Shown here in pieces: positions 1 to 7,706 of a stretch of 64,000 nucleotides of DNA. Both the position numbers and the translations under genes were made by a program. A model generated the notes under the pieces. The model was not told the DNA's origin. It saw only the letters and a list, made by a program, of their open reading frames with translations, and ran no database searches. Positions within the stretch are counted from its first letter, which is position 1. Every line of letters starts with the position of its first letter. Source of the DNA: Granulicella sp. L46 (lineage in GTDB: Bacteria; Acidobacteriota; Terriglobia; Terriglobales; Acidobacteriaceae); contig NZ_LMUT01000012.1 in assembly GCF_009765785.1 (NCBI RefSeq), positions 1-64,000 on the forward strand, in the 5' to 3' direction.

Positions 1-210
1 GCGCAGCATTATGGGGATGAACGTCATCAGTTCCTGATAAATGGAGTCCACGGACGCGACTCATCGATCATATTGGGCGGATCCTTCCATGGAACGATTG
101 ACTTCGGGAGCGAGGCGCTCGTAGCGTCGGGATATGACGGTAAGACGGAAGGTGCTGAGGATGTTTTCATAGCGATTCTCCACGAAAATCTTCAGGACGA
201 TCACTCTTAG
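1..210 (+). CDS. 3' end of a secreted repeat-type (SBBP-like) protein, partial
   Basis: Frame 1 is open from the window edge to a TAG stop at 208-210, giving the last 69 residues of a protein whose start lies outside the window. The segment GGSFHGTIDFGSEALVASG followed by DVFIAILHE resembles one blade of the short beta-propeller repeats (SBBP type) found in large secreted proteins, where a GSF-GT-DFG motif precedes a D-F-A-L strand. I therefore infer the C-terminal end of an exported repeat protein. The rest of the protein is not visible, so its function cannot be given. Confidence 0.55.
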   Translation, partial: AQHYGDERHQFLINGVHGRDSSIILGGSFHGTIDFGSEALVASGYDGKTEGAEDVFIAILHENLQDDHS

Positions 211-238
211 AAAACAAACGGCGGATTAGTCCAAATGC

Positions 239-289
239 GCCAGTGTCCGCTTATCCTACCCCTGCTTTATGAGGTTCCGGGACACTGGC
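239..289. repeat. 10-bp inverted repeat
   Basis: The arm GCCAGTGTCC at 239-248 is matched exactly by its reverse complement at 280-289, with a 31-base loop. It lies 28 bases after the stop of the partial gene. It could be a weak transcription stop or a remnant of a mobile-element end. There is no T-run, so a classical terminator is unlikely. Confidence 0.4.
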
Positions 290-441
290 CGACTTGTCGC
301 TACCTTACCCACGGTATCCCTCGCCCGCTCTAATCCGCACTCACTTCGAGGTCTGGCCTTATTGGCGGGAAACGAGGATGCGGACAACTCGTTGGGAGGC
401 ATCTAAACACGCCAGTGGCTACCAAGAAAAAACCGCCTGTG

Positions 442-681
442 ATGACGGAGTGCGAGGCGAAGGTGCGTGGACGTTGGCTCCCATGCACCCTCTACGAAGC
501 GCTTACAGAACGCAATGAGATCATGCGCTGCAAATATTGTCATGGCCCAGTGCAAGCGCTCAAGGAATCGAGCCTCGGAGCCCGAGCCCACATCGAACAC
601 CTTCAACGGCACAGCGGCTGCCGATTCCCGGTGAGGACGTTCAGTGGAGTCGAATCAAAACATCCTCTCGCCTTGAAGTAA
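442..681 (+). CDS. Small CxxC/HxxxH zinc-binding-type protein
   Basis: A 79-residue protein; a GTG nine codons upstream (415) would give 88 residues and the choice is open. It has a Cys pair in MRCKYCHGPV (residues about 28-37), then ARAHIEHLQRHSGCRF with several His and a Cys, a pattern expected to bind one zinc ion. I recognise it as a type of small conserved hypothetical protein (an N-terminal W-x-x-x-TLxEAL segment, then C-x2-C and H-x2-H) but know no function. A second copy, broken by two one-base deletions, lies at 52634-52895, and the two loci also share similar DNA just upstream of the start, so this is a duplicated unit and not chance similarity. Confidence 0.6.
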   Translation: MTECEAKVRGRWLPCTLYEALTERNEIMRCKYCHGPVQALKESSLGARAHIEHLQRHSGCRFPVRTFSGVESKHPLALK

Positions 682-759
682 GGCGAAGCGCCGTGAAGAT
701 CGCTGCTACCGATGACTGGAACCAGTATTTCGGCCATCATGGAGCGTTGTAACGGCTGG

Positions 760-954
760 TCACGGCCTCTTGGTAAGGCTCTCGCGCCAGTCGCCCGAAT
801 AGCCGAACAGGGGCGCTTGCTCGCTCTCCGTAAACCAGAAATCGGTGAACGCGGCGACGTTCGGTGACTTGAACCAATGAGCTATCCCATCAGCGTCCAC
901 GGCCCACCAATGAGCGGTTTTCGGAGCGGCTTTCCAGTCAACACCGTCGTGCAT
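760..954 (-). CDS. Hypothetical small Trp-rich protein
   Basis: A 64-residue reading frame rich in Trp, Phe and His (HWWAVDADGIAHWF near residues 15-28). The ATG at 954 is preceded on its strand by GAAGG at a workable distance. No family was recognised. The composition looks protein-like and no competing gene occupies the other strand, but short length keeps confidence moderate. It could be a remnant of a mobile-region gene, given the ArdC-like neighbour. Confidence 0.4.
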   Translation of the reverse strand: MHDGVDWKAAPKTAHWWAVDADGIAHWFKSPNVAAFTDFWFTESEQAPLFGYSGDWRESLTKRP

Positions 955-1416
955 AAATAGCCTTCAAATGACGATAGTACCGGAGTGTTCGTGCAGACAC
1001 TCTGCACAGGGAGGATGTTTCCTCCCCCGTTGCAGCCGCTGGCGCGTCTTCCACGCCCCACCTCCGCGGGACGTTCCTTCCCGCACGCCCTCCCCGGACC
1101 GACCGGCGCTGCGCGTTAGAAAACGTGAACAGACCTTTGCTAGTGGGCCCTGCCCCCCGCGCGCCGACAAGGGGATCCCCAATCTTCCGCGCTTGCCACC
1201 CCATCGGGCAGAAAACGCCCGCCGTGGACCCGTCTGCGTTTGTGCAGACCTCCGCTCACGCTCCGCCCTTTCCGTTCCGCCTTTGGCTCTCTTCAAGGGT
1301 GGGGAGACCCCTCCCCTTGCACCTTGCTACCCCCGCCTTCGCCAGGTGGCGTTCGGCATGTACATGCCGCATTCCAACGCGGACGTGCAGCAGCCAAACC
1401 CAAGGAGGAAGCACCC
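955..1416. other. Intergenic stretch upstream of the ArdC-like gene
   Basis: No convincing gene is seen in these 460 bases, although long GC-rich frames are open on both strands and one runs into the ArdC-like gene. They lack a ribosome-binding site and recognisable protein sequence. The stretch presumably holds the promoter of the gene starting at 1417. Confidence 0.4.
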
Positions 1417-2367
1417 ATGAAGACCACCACCCTCACCCCCATCAGCGAAAACCCTAAACAGCCGCAGCAACGGCAGACCGCCAAGGACATCATCGCCGCT
1501 AACATCCATAGCCTCATCGAGCAGCTGGAAGCGGGACACTCCGAGGCGCTCACCGCCTACCTCGACGCCATGAGCCGTTTTCATCACTACAGCTTTGGAA
1601 ACATTCTCGAGATCGCACGGCAACGGCCGACCGCGACTCGCGTTGCTGGCTTTTACGCATGGACCCAGCTAGGCCGGAAGGTGAAGAAAGGCGAGAAGGG
1701 AATTCGGATTCTAGCACCGATCGTCGGCACCAAGCGCAAGAAGGACGAGGAAGCCGAGAAGGACATCAATCGGCAAAACACCCGCGTCTTGATCGGATTC
1801 CGCAACGCCTATGTCTTCGACGTGGAGCAGACCGAAGGTGCAGAGCTTCCCGCCTTACGGGAGATCACCGGAACGGTGGGCGAGAACCGCGATCGACTGA
1901 TCTCCTTCATCGAAGGGCAGGGGATTGAGCTTTCCCTCAGCGAGAAGATCGCTCCCGCGCTGGGCATGAGCTATGGCGGCAAGATAGTGATTCTTCCCGG
2001 ACAGTCCGAGGCTGAGGAATTTTCAACGCTGGTCCATGAACTCGCGCATGAGATGTTGCACAAGGCTGAGCGCAGGGCGGCCACGACCAAGGTAGTCCGC
2101 GAGACCGAGGCCGAGGCCATCGCCTTTGTGATCGGTAAGGCCGTAGGGCTCGAAACGGGTTCCGCCAGTGCAGATTATATCCAGCTTTATCAAGGCAACG
2201 CTTCGCTCCTGGCTGAGAGCCTGGAGGTCATCCAGCAGACCTCCGGAATCATCCTTGCCGCCTTGCAGCCGGCCAGCGCAGAACAAGCAGCGACGCCCGA
2301 TGCAGAACGGGAAAAAGGTGGCTTAATGCGGACCAACCTTGGCATCCTCAAACACGCCGGAAGCTGA
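1417..2367 (+). CDS. ArdC-like antirestriction protein (ssDNA-binding domain plus zinc peptidase domain)
   Basis: A 316-residue protein. The ATG at 1417 follows AGGAGG at 1403-1408, which fixes the start over a longer open frame. Residues about 20-140 match the N-terminal ArdC-type domain (AYLDAMSRFHHYSFGNIL, then GFYAWTQLGRKVKKGEKGI), and residues about 200-290 form a metallopeptidase domain with HELAHEMLH as the zinc-binding HExxH and RETEAEA supplying the third ligand. ArdC proteins are carried by conjugative plasmids and integrative elements and protect incoming single-stranded DNA from host restriction. Here the gene stands near an SRAP-type gene and small orphan genes, suggesting a plasmid- or element-derived region. 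No relaxase or conjugation gene is visible. Family assignment is firm; activity is inferred. Confidence 0.9.
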   Translation: MKTTTLTPISENPKQPQQRQTAKDIIAANIHSLIEQLEAGHSEALTAYLDAMSRFHHYSFGNILEIARQRPTATRVAGFYAWTQLGRKVKKGEKGIRILAPIVGTKRKKDEEAEKDINRQNTRVLIGFRNAYVFDVEQTEGAELPALREITGTVGENRDRLISFIEGQGIELSLSEKIAPALGMSYGGKIVILPGQSEAEEFSTLVHELAHEMLHKAERRAATTKVVRETEAEAIAFVIGKAVGLETGSASADYIQLYQGNASLLAESLEVIQQTSGIILAALQPASAEQAATPDAEREKGGLMRTNLGILKHAGS

Positions 2368-2607
2368 CACCACAGCCGGTAACTTAAGATCGAGAAGTTC
2401 CCTCGACCCTTCCACTCTGGCCCCGGATTCGTTCGGGACCGCTTTGTCTCTCGACACGGCGTACAAACTGCGCCGGGAGACACCCCTTCGGTTTCTCCCA
2501 ACCCCTCTTCCCGCTGTGCCGTCGGTGCCCCCGCTCGCCGGTGCGCTGCAGCAACGCTTTCCCTCTTCCTGCACCTTCTCCCTTCACTGCGCAGCGAACG
2601 CGCATTC

Positions 2608-3325
2608 CTACAAAGGCAACTGTCCAGATTCGGCGGCTCGCTCGGCCTGTTCCAACAGTTCGGGTCCGTTGTTGCGAACATTGTTCACTTTTGGGTTCGC
2701 CTCACGCATCTCCATTGCTTCTGATTCAAACGGCCGCAGCAGATCGAGCGGCAATCGTTCTGTCTCTTCCCGATCTAGCCAGCGGTCATAGTCTTTCGAG
2801 TGCAGGATGACGGGCATGCGAGGATGAATCTGTGACATTAACTCATTTGCCTCGGTAGTCACGATGGCGTACGACTGCAGCCAATGGCCCTCTCCGTCCT
2901 TCCAGCCATCCCAAATGCCGGCGAACGCAAACAAGCTACCGGTCGTCAGCTCGAATGCGTAGGGCTGCTTGGGAGGCTTACCCTCCTTCGGCCACTCATA
3001 GAATGCGTTCACCGGAATGAGACAGCGCCGCTTCTTCATCGGCTCCCGCCAGGTGCGCGACGTAGCGATCGTTTCCGCGCGGGCGTTGATGGTGGAAAGT
3101 CCCTTGATCTCTTTCAGGTCTTTTGTAAAGAACGGGACAAGCCCCCACCGGCCGAGAATCAACTCCCGTTCGCCGGTCTCCCGGCTTTGACGGATGATGG
3201 GCTGATGCGTAGTGGGCAACGTTATAGTCCGCCGCCGGCATCGGTAGATCTTGCGGGGATGGGCTTGCGTGAAAGTGCTCGGCAATCTTTTGCTTGTCAC
3301 TTCGCCTTACGTATCGTCCACACAT
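2608..3325 (-). pseudogene. SRAP/HMCES-type abasic-site DNA crosslinking protein, frameshifted
   Basis: Two overlapping frames together make one complete SRAP protein (YedK/HMCES family), which crosslinks to abasic sites in single-stranded DNA through Cys2. The N-terminal frame starts MCGRYVRRSDKQKIAEHF and runs to ADYNVA. The rest (PTTHQPIIRQSRETGERELI onward) continues in another frame to the stop at 2608. One base is missing near 3214-3216, in a three-G run where the family expects NVAPT. All key residues survive: Cys2, Asn in STINARAET, Glu in NAFYEWP and His in IHPRMPV. It is otherwise undamaged, so a recent mutation or a sequencing error are both possible. It follows a small gene by two bases, forming a likely operon. 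Confidence 0.85.
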
Positions 3326-3327
3326 GG

Positions 3328-3552
3328 CTAAACTTCACCACAAAGCGCGCATGTTTGCACATGGTCTGCGAACGCGTCCCACTCAGGAATTCCCACAAAC
3401 GCAGAATTGCGCAGATCGCTGAAATCCTTCGGCTCGAGGAATGTATTGTCTCGAGGCGGGGCTTCGGCGAATTGCTCAAGCAGCCGGCTTCCGGCTTCAC
3501 AAAAGGAGACCCGCACCATTCGGCCTTCGCGCGGGATCGCATTGTGGGCCAT
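3328..3552 (-). CDS. Hypothetical small protein upstream of the SRAP gene
   Basis: A 74-residue protein starting at the ATG at 3552, preceded by a strong GGAGG five bases upstream; a TTG directly before it is less likely. The C-terminus carries a Cys pair in HVQTCALCGEV that could bind metal. The stop is two bases before the SRAP start, so the two genes are probably co-transcribed and this protein may work with SRAP in DNA damage tolerance. I do not recognise a family. A longer antisense-frame alternative at 3297-3542 has no ribosome site and was discarded. Confidence 0.6.
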   Translation of the reverse strand: MAHNAIPREGRMVRVSFCEAGSRLLEQFAEAPPRDNTFLEPKDFSDLRNSAFVGIPEWDAFADHVQTCALCGEV

Positions 3553-3601
3553 CAATACCTCCGGAGGAGCCGCGCTCCAGCAGATATTCTATTCTGACAT
3601 A

Positions 3602-3630
3602 TTCGCCTATTCTTCGCCTATACTTTCGCC
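3602..3630. promoter_or_regulatory. Triple TTCGCC direct repeat between divergent genes
   Basis: TTCGCC occurs at 3602-3607, 3613-3618 and 3625-3630, that is every 11 to 12 bases, so all three face the same side of the helix. They occupy the 78-base gap between the SRAP operon (leftward) and the gene at 3631 (rightward), the last repeat touching its ATG. Regular helical spacing in a divergent promoter suggests a regulator-binding site, possibly a damage-response operator given the SRAP gene. The regulator is unknown. Confidence 0.45.
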
Positions 3631-3918
3631 ATGAAGCAGATTGGAACACAGTGGAAAACCGATTGGCCAAAGATGGGGCCATCGATCCTCATCGCTACTG
3701 CCCTGATTGTCGCAATCCGTACGGCGAAATGGGCAGCGAAGGCCGCGGGGGATCCGCTGTGCTCCAACGTGGATGGTGATCTTGATCGGGAGGTCAGCTA
3801 TGCGGCGAGTATCACCATCCGCGTCATGCACGAGCTTATGAAGAAGCATGAAGGCCTCTTTCCAGGAAAGAAAGAGCCGATCTTCGATGGCACGTACGAT
3901 GAAGACGTGGCCGAGTAG
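3631..3918 (+). CDS. Hypothetical protein with one hydrophobic segment
   Basis: A 95-residue protein with a hydrophobic stretch at about residues 17-30 (SILIATALIVAI) followed by basic residues and a soluble tail ending in acidic residues. One membrane helix is possible, with the tail outside or inside unclear. The first codons overlap the third TTCGCC repeat region, so it may share regulation with the divergent SRAP operon. No family was recognised and no clear ribosome-binding site is visible. Confidence 0.5.
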   Translation: MKQIGTQWKTDWPKMGPSILIATALIVAIRTAKWAAKAAGDPLCSNVDGDLDREVSYAASITIRVMHELMKKHEGLFPGKKEPIFDGTYDEDVAE

Positions 3919-3931
3919 CTTGATCGAATCG

Positions 3932-4696
3932 TCAGTCCAAGGTCAGAACGATCGGGGTGTGATCGGAGGGCTTCGGCAGGGATCGTGGACCCTTATCGAT
4001 CTCGCATGACCTCAACCGCCCGACCAGTTTAGGTGATAACAAGAAATGATCGATGCGAATGCCTCGATTATGTTCAAACGCCTGGCGGAAGTAATCCCAG
4101 AAGGTAAACTGCCCCTTATCGTCCGGATGTAAGGAGCGAAAGGCATCGACGTATCCCATATCCTGAAACGCTCGATACCGTGCACGAGGTTCGGGTTGAA
4201 ACAGCGCATCCTTGATCCATGAAGCCGGTTTGTGACAGTCGATGTCCTCGGGGATCACGTTGAAATCGCCGCCTACGACCGTCGGAATATCGCTAGCCAG
4301 CCAGCGCTTCATCTGCCCCCGAAGCCGATCCATCCAATCCAGTTTGTATTCGAACTTTTCTGTGCCGATCGGATTGCCGTTTGGTAGATAGATGTTCACA
4401 ACGCGGACATCTCGAATGATGACCTCGAGGAAGCGCGCGTGGGTGTCCACCTCGAGTCCGGCCAAACTCTTGCTCACTGCCTTGATCGGCGAGCGCGATA
4501 GAATCGCAACGCCGTTATAGGCCTTTTGGGTGACTGCAATGCTTTCATAGCCCAAACCGCGAAACGTCTCGGAAGGGAATTCAACTCCCTTCAGTTCTTG
4601 CAGAAGCAAGACGTCTGGGGAATGCTCTTCAAGCCAGTTCTTAACCTGGTCCAGTCGTGACTTAATCGAATTGACGTTCCAGCTTGCGATCTTCAT
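3932..4696 (-). CDS. xth: Exodeoxyribonuclease III
   Basis: A 254-residue enzyme of the exonuclease III/AP endonuclease family, which removes nucleotides from 3' ends and cleaves DNA at abasic sites in base-excision repair. It starts MKIASWNVNSIKSRL with the conserved Asn, has the metal-binding Glu in LLLQELKG (about residue 34), the Asp/Asn pair in VVGGDFNVIPEDID (about residues 142-154) and the C-terminal catalytic SDHTPIV. Length and all motifs are normal. It ends 13 bases from the convergent gene at 3918. With the SRAP gene nearby it forms a small abasic-site-handling group, although it is not in the same operon. Confidence 0.95.
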   Translation of the reverse strand: MKIASWNVNSIKSRLDQVKNWLEEHSPDVLLLQELKGVEFPSETFRGLGYESIAVTQKAYNGVAILSRSPIKAVSKSLAGLEVDTHARFLEVIIRDVRVVNIYLPNGNPIGTEKFEYKLDWMDRLRGQMKRWLASDIPTVVGGDFNVIPEDIDCHKPASWIKDALFQPEPRARYRAFQDMGYVDAFRSLHPDDKGQFTFWDYFRQAFEHNRGIRIDHFLLSPKLVGRLRSCEIDKGPRSLPKPSDHTPIVLTLD

Positions 4697-4718
4697 GACT
4701 TAACAACCGCTCCGACGT

Positions 4719-5084
4719 TCATTTCCGAAGTTTGGCGAGAAGATCTGCAGGATGAACAGGTTTTGCCAAGAGGTCGAAGTCATATCCTTGTTCGCGCGCT
4801 TTTTGAAGTAAATCCGCGGTTGCCGCTTGCCCTGAAAAGAGCAGAATTTTGCAGTCGGGCTGTGCTTTCCGAAAGAGGATCGCTAGCTCAACGCCGGTCA
4901 TTTCGGGCATCATCACATCGCTAATACGGAGGTCGGGAGCCATGTGCGCGCGAGCGGCTAGCGCCTTCTCCGGGTGGTCAAAAGCGTGTGCCTCAAAACC
5001 CGCCCGATTAAGAATGGCGGCGAGGGTTTGGGAGATCACCGGCTCATCATCGACGACAAAAATTACGTGACTCGAGTCGGGCAC
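4719..5084 (-). CDS. Receiver-domain-only response regulator
   Basis: A 121-residue protein made of one receiver (CheY-like) domain. The acidic pair is in FVVDDEP (residues 9-15), the phosphorylated Asp is in RISDVMMPEMTG (about residue 55), the Thr/Ser position is in LLFSGQA and the conserved Lys is in LLAKPVHP. There is no output domain, so it probably relays phosphate to or from a kinase or acts by protein contact. It lies 22 bases upstream of the exonuclease gene on the same strand, so the two may be co-transcribed. The kinase gene at 5486 on the other strand is a plausible partner. Confidence 0.9.
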   Translation of the reverse strand: MPDSSHVIFVVDDEPVISQTLAAILNRAGFEAHAFDHPEKALAARAHMAPDLRISDVMMPEMTGVELAILFRKAQPDCKILLFSGQAATADLLQKAREQGYDFDLLAKPVHPADLLAKLRK

Positions 5085-5485
5085 GCGCGCTCCTTTAGTA
5101 GGTCCAGCATAGTCTATCTGCCTGCGGAACTGCTTTTCCGGGTAGCCCCCAAAAGGGACTCAACCTTCTTAGGGCGCCTTTTCGCAAACAAAGCGCGACC
5201 CTACCAGTCACCATTCCCGGGGAGAATACGTATGTACTAGCCCTGACAAACCTACATGTGCTGTTCTACGAATCGGCGAGGACCGGGATGCACTGATGAG
5301 ATTTCTCGCCAAAATGCGGGGTTATCTTCTGTGCACGTTCGCAGTATCCCGAATCGAAAAATTCGCATCAAACTGCTGGATCTGGCCAAGGTCCCTCGTT
5401 CGCGGGAAAGAAGCGCTCTGAGCAACAAATGTACGAGAGGAGGCTAGGGGAGCGGATTCTGCAAAAAACGAGTGTGGATCAATCA
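5085..5485. other. Divergent intergenic region between receiver and kinase genes
   Basis: This 400-base gap should contain promoters for both the leftward receiver gene and the rightward kinase gene. I see no convincing gene, strong hairpin or repeat in it. A frame is open from an ATG at 5429 into the kinase, so the kinase could start there instead of at 5486. Confidence 0.35.
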
Positions 5486-7576
5486 ATGGAGAACCCGGAC
5501 GTCCCATCGGAAGCGCACCTTAAGACGCTGCTGATGCGCGGTGATGGAGAGATGGCCTCCCGCATGCGCAGTTTGGATTGGAATCAGCTTCCTGCTGGTC
5601 CTGTGTCGTCCTGGCCTGAAGAACTAAGAAACGCCGTCAGTCTTTGCTTGGCCAGTCGGCACCCTATCGAAATTTGGTGGGGACCAGAATATCTCCGCTT
5701 CTACAATGACGCATATCGCCCAATCCTGGGCGCGACCAAGCATCCGCAGTTCATCGGGCGACCGGGACAGGAGATGTGGGCGGAAATCTGGCATGTGGTC
5801 GAACCGCTTCTCCGTTCGGTGCGGGAGACGGAGGAAGCAATTTACCAGGAGGACCTGCAACTTTTTGTGACCCGCAACGGGTACCTGGAAGAGGCGTATT
5901 TCTCGTTTTCCTACGGTCCGATTTTCCGAGGCGGCGAGGTTGCAGGAATATTCAGTCCTTGCACCGAGACCACGGCCTACGTGCTTCAGCGCAGAAGGCT
6001 GAGCCTCTTGCGGAGGGTGGCTGGGTTGAGTCCGGCCGCGAGCCTGGAGAAAGCGGCTTTAGACTGCATCCATCTGCTATCTGAGAGTGCTTTAGACGTG
6101 TCGTTCGCAGCGATCTACCTTTGTGACTCAGAGAGTGAGCCATGCACTCTCATTTCACAGACCGGCCTTGATGGCCCGTCATACTTGCCGAACGAGATCA
6201 ACCCCGAAAGGGCTCTTGCCGGTAGATATTTTGACGTTCTGCGCAGCCGAAACGCTGTAGTAATGGGTGACCTTCCGCTCTCTCTCGGGGCCCTCAACGG
6301 CGGAGCATGGCATGAGCAGCTGCATACGGCCATCTTGCTGCCGTTACGAGGTGCCGCAGATTCCTCTATCGTCGGAGTCCTCCTGGCCGGACTCAGCTCT
6401 CGCCTTCCTTACAACGAAGAGTACAGGGTTTTCTTCGATCTTCTGGCAGAGCACATTTCGACTGTACTTTCTAGGACCTCGGCACTCCTCGAGGAGCGCA
6501 GACAAGCCGAGCTGTTCTCGTCGATGTTCAATAACGCGCCAGCATTCATTGCCGTTCTGCACGGGGCCGAACATGTCTTTCAGTTCGCAAATCCGCCATA
6601 TATGCAGCTGGTTGGTAACCGCGATCTGTTAGGGAAATCGGTTGCAGACGCTCTTCCAGAGGTTCGTGAGCAAGGATTCGTGGATTTGCTTAATGGCGTT
6701 TTCAGGACTGGACTACCGTATCGCGGTGACTCTATAAAAATCGATCTGCGGCGCGCTGAAGGAGAATCTCTCGAAAGCAGATTCGTCACCTTCGTTTATC
6801 AACCTACCAAGGACAAGAATGGCCAGGTTGATGGCATCTTCGTGCTCGGGATGGATGTGTCGGCTACCGTCGCAGCTCAGGAGGCGTTACGAAGGTCAGA
6901 AAAGCTCAGCGCAGCCGGCAGGCTTGCGGCAACGATCGCCCACGAGGTCAACAATCCGCTGGAAGCCATGACCAATCTCTTATTCCTCGCACAAGAGGGC
7001 GTTAGCTCAGAAAGCGCAATCTACCTCACAATGGCCGAGGAAGAGCTCAGCAGAATTGCGCACATTACCAAACAGACACTGGCTTTTTACAGAGAGTCTT
7101 CAGATCCGGTTCGTTTCGATCTGAGTGACACGGTCGAGTCGATCGCGGTTTTTTATCGGAAGCAGGCACAGCGGGCCCATGTCGAATTGCACGCCCATCT
7201 GGAGGGTGGTTCCACGATCCTCGCAGTTGAGGGCGAAATTAAGCAGGTCCTATCTAACTTGATCGCGAATTCCCTCGACGCTCTCGCGGGCCGCTCAGGC
7301 TCGATCTCGATTCGAACACGCACGCGAGGAGGTCAAGTGCGCCTCGCGGTCTCAGATACCGGGAGCGGCATACCGGACAACGTGTTGAATCGCATTTGGG
7401 AGCCTTTCTTTACTACGAAAGCGGCGGTAGGTACGGGTCTTGGACTTTGGGTTACGCGCGATCTTGTGGAGAAACATCACGGAACCTTGCGGGTACGCAC
7501 GCGGACTACGGGGCCATGGCGTGGCACACTCTTCCTGATTAACTTCCGGCGCGCACCGGATGCCAGTGAGGTGTAG
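5486..7576 (+). CDS. Soluble PAS/GAF sensor histidine kinase
   Basis: About 696 residues from the ATG at 5486, chosen because the N-terminus then aligns with the kinase at 23807-26146; a start at 5429 adds 19 residues. Residues about 20-150 are a PAS-like module (SLDWNQLPAGPVSSWP, IWWGPEYLRFYNDAYRPILG), about 160-330 a GAF-like module, and about 350-470 a second PAS. The HisKA helix has the phospho-accepting His486 in TIAHEVNNPLEAM. The ATPase domain shows ANSLDAL, DTGSGIP and TGLGLW. There are no membrane segments, so it senses a cytoplasmic signal. It shares N-terminal and HisKA modules with the kinase at 23807, suggesting duplication. The receiver gene next door is a possible target. Confidence 0.9.
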   Translation: MENPDVPSEAHLKTLLMRGDGEMASRMRSLDWNQLPAGPVSSWPEELRNAVSLCLASRHPIEIWWGPEYLRFYNDAYRPILGATKHPQFIGRPGQEMWAEIWHVVEPLLRSVRETEEAIYQEDLQLFVTRNGYLEEAYFSFSYGPIFRGGEVAGIFSPCTETTAYVLQRRRLSLLRRVAGLSPAASLEKAALDCIHLLSESALDVSFAAIYLCDSESEPCTLISQTGLDGPSYLPNEINPERALAGRYFDVLRSRNAVVMGDLPLSLGALNGGAWHEQLHTAILLPLRGAADSSIVGVLLAGLSSRLPYNEEYRVFFDLLAEHISTVLSRTSALLEERRQAELFSSMFNNAPAFIAVLHGAEHVFQFANPPYMQLVGNRDLLGKSVADALPEVREQGFVDLLNGVFRTGLPYRGDSIKIDLRRAEGESLESRFVTFVYQPTKDKNGQVDGIFVLGMDVSATVAAQEALRRSEKLSAAGRLAATIAHEVNNPLEAMTNLLFLAQEGVSSESAIYLTMAEEELSRIAHITKQTLAFYRESSDPVRFDLSDTVESIAVFYRKQAQRAHVELHAHLEGGSTILAVEGEIKQVLSNLIANSLDALAGRSGSISIRTRTRGGQVRLAVSDTGSGIPDNVLNRIWEPFFTTKAAVGTGLGLWVTRDLVEKHHGTLRVRTRTTGPWRGTLFLINFRRAPDASEV

Positions 7577-7706
7577 GTCTGGTTGAGAGGGAGAACGCGC
7601 AGGGCCGCACAACGGGCTCGCTTGCGCTTGTAACGAAACGATCTTGTGCCGCACGGGATGGCAATGCGCTAAACTGTCGTGCATCCCTGTTAGTCGTACC
7701 CAATCA

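Noticed and set aside
1240-1416. A longer version of the ArdC-like protein with 59 extra N-terminal residues
   Set aside because: The extension has no ribosome-binding site and no protein-like sequence, while the ATG at 1417 has a strong AGGAGG.
3297-3542. An 81-codon minus-strand frame overlapping the small protein before SRAP
   Set aside because: It overlaps a better-supported frame with a ribosome site and lacks its own.
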